6,394 nucleotides of DNA from Deltaproteobacteria bacterium (GTDB taxonomy: Bacteria; Desulfobacterota; GWC2-55-46; DRQE01): positions 1-6,394 of the forward strand of contig DAOVKH010000107.1 of the NCBI GenBank assembly GCA_030631875.1, given 5' to 3'. Each line of letters starts with the position of its first letter. Within the stretch, counting starts at the first letter, position 1. The position numbers and the translations under genes are program-made. The notes under the pieces were generated by a model that saw nothing but the letters and a program-made list of their open reading frames with translations, was not told where the DNA came from and did no database searches. This document shows, one piece after another, positions 5,414 to 6,394 of this stretch.

Positions 5414-6394
5414 CTAATTCTTGCTCTCGTCGACTATCTTTGAGTCCTTCATCCAAGGCATCATATCACGAAGCTTATTGCCGACCGCCTCGATTGGGTG
5501 TTGCCTGCCCTTAGCCGTCAAGTCCTTGAATACAGGAAGACCATTTCGGTACTCGCTTATCCATTCATCGGCGAAATCACCGCTCTGAATCTCTTTGAGA
5601 ATCTTGCTCATCTCGTCTTTTATCGAATCATTTATGACCCTTGGTCCACGCGTAAGATCACCGAATTGTGCCGTATTACTAATCGAATAGCGCATGTTCG
5701 ATATGCCGCCTTCGTATATAAGGTCAACAATGAGCTTCATCTCGTGGAGGCACTCGAAGTATGCCATCTCAGGCGGGTAGCCCGCTTCGGTCAGAGTCTC
5801 GAAGCCTGCAGTTATGAGAGCCGTAACGCCGCCACAAAGAACTGCCTGCTCGCCGAATAGATCTGTCTCGGTCTCATCCTTAAATGTAGTCTCAATGATT
5901 CCGGCGCGTCCTCCGCCGTTGGCACTGGCGTAAGCGAGAGCGACCTGAAGCGTATCGCCCGACGGGTCTTGCGTAACGGCAACGAGTGTCGGCACACCTC
6001 TACCCTTTGTGTACTCGTGCCTTACGAGGTGACCCGGGCCCTTAGGGGCGACCATAAATACGTTCTTGTCACTCGAAGGGGTAATCTTTCCAAAGTGAAT
6101 GTTAAAGCCGTGAGCAAAGGCCAGGTATGCGCCTTCCTTTAGGTTCGGCTCAATGTCTTTAGTATATATCTCGCCCTGAGTTTCGTCGGGCGTAACTATC
6201 ATTATAACGTCGGCATCCTTTACGGCATCGGCAACTTCTTTCACAACCATACCTGCCTCTACGGCCTTATTCCATGAGCTTCCGTCCTTACGAAGTCCTA
6301 TGGTAACGTCGACACCACTCTCCTTCAGATTCAAGCCGTGAGCGTGTCCCTGACTACCGAAGCCGACTATCGTAACCTTCTTGCTCTTTATCAG
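5414..6394 (-). CDS. ilvC: Ketol-acid reductoisomerase (acetohydroxyacid isomeroreductase), class I; 5' end outside window
   Basis: IlvC isomerises and NADPH-reduces 2-acetolactate or 2-aceto-2-hydroxybutyrate to the dihydroxy acids of valine/leucine and isoleucine synthesis, in the cytoplasm with Mg2+. 326 residues are visible and the frame is open to the window edge, so the real start lies beyond 6394. The first Rossmann motif, GFGSQGHAHG, lies at visible residues 11-20, followed by the cofactor loop LRKDGSSW. If the visible part begins at residue 13, the classical class I residues all fall in place: His107, Lys130 (in PKGPGH), Asp190 and Glu194 (in DLFGEQ), Glu226, Glu230 and Ser251 (in SNTAQFGD). 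The full protein would then be 338 residues, the usual class I length, with about 12 residues missing. It ends MMPWMKDSKIVDESKN, a normal IlvC tail. A TTG at 6332-6334 is an internal Leu codon, not the start. psd follows after only 5 nt. Confidence 0.97.
   Translation of the reverse strand: MIKSKKVTIVGFGSQGHAHGLNLKESGVDVTIGLRKDGSSWNKAVEAGMVVKEVADAVKDADVIMIVTPDETQGEIYTKDIEPNLKEGAYLAFAHGFNIHFGKITPSSDKNVFMVAPKGPGHLVRHEYTKGRGVPTLVAVTQDPSGDTLQVALAYASANGGGRAGIIETTFKDETETDLFGEQAVLCGGVTALITAGFETLTEAGYPPEMAYFECLHEMKLIVDLIYEGGISNMRYSISNTAQFGDLTRGPRVINDSIKDEMSKILKEIQSGDFADEWISEYRNGLPVFKDLTAKGRQHPIEAVGNKLRDMMPWMKDSKIVDESKN

Noticed and set aside
5409..5456. Upstream TTG start for psd giving 16 extra residues overlapping ilvC
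   Set aside because: There is no Shine-Dalgarno sequence before the TTG, and the extra residues are just another reading of the ilvC 3' end. The ATG at 5408 yields the usual Psd N-terminus.
6332..6334. TTG as the ilvC start
   Set aside because: The frame continues upstream through the conserved NADP-binding motif GFGSQGHAHG to the window edge, so this is an internal leucine codon.

Overview
The window is a single, tightly packed gene train. Every gene reads on the minus strand, so transcription runs from the high-coordinate end to the low end. In that direction the order is ilvC (5' end cut by the window) - psd - pssA - leuA - leuC - leuD - leuB (3' end cut by the window). Gaps between genes are 5, 121, 37, 33, 24 and 38 nt, which fits one operon. 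The only spacer long enough to hold much non-coding sequence is psd-pssA. No tRNA, rRNA, mobile element, CRISPR array or clear promoter was seen, and no gene-free stretch exceeds 300 nt.

Functionally, ilvC (acetohydroxyacid isomeroreductase) makes the dihydroxy-acid precursors of valine, leucine and isoleucine. leuA, leuC, leuD and leuB carry the complete leucine branch from 2-ketoisovalerate to 2-ketoisocaproate. Between them sit psd and pssA, which together make phosphatidylethanolamine: PssA converts CDP-diacylglycerol plus serine to phosphatidylserine, and Psd decarboxylates it. This ilvC-psd-pssA-leuA-leuCDB order is, from general knowledge, familiar in Geobacter-like former Deltaproteobacteria and some related anaerobic lineages. 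The LeuC/LeuD pair is the short HACN-like bacterial/archaeal type, not the enterobacterial type. I infer a Gram-negative bacterium of that broad neighbourhood (Desulfobacterota/Desulfuromonadia, Nitrospirota or similar) with mid-range GC. The genus cannot be told from this window.

Most of the window is ordinary core metabolism. Two things stand out. First, LeuC carries an extra N-terminal tail of about 42 residues, very rich in lysine and alanine (histone-H1-like), in front of an otherwise normal 418-residue enzyme. The tail is preceded by the only strong Shine-Dalgarno sequence near that gene's start and contains short DNA repeats. Second, the psd-pssA spacer holds two local hairpins plus a mutually exclusive 8-bp long-range pairing, a layout resembling an attenuator or other RNA switch ahead of pssA. 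Neither amounts to a clearly new system; they are the leads worth testing.
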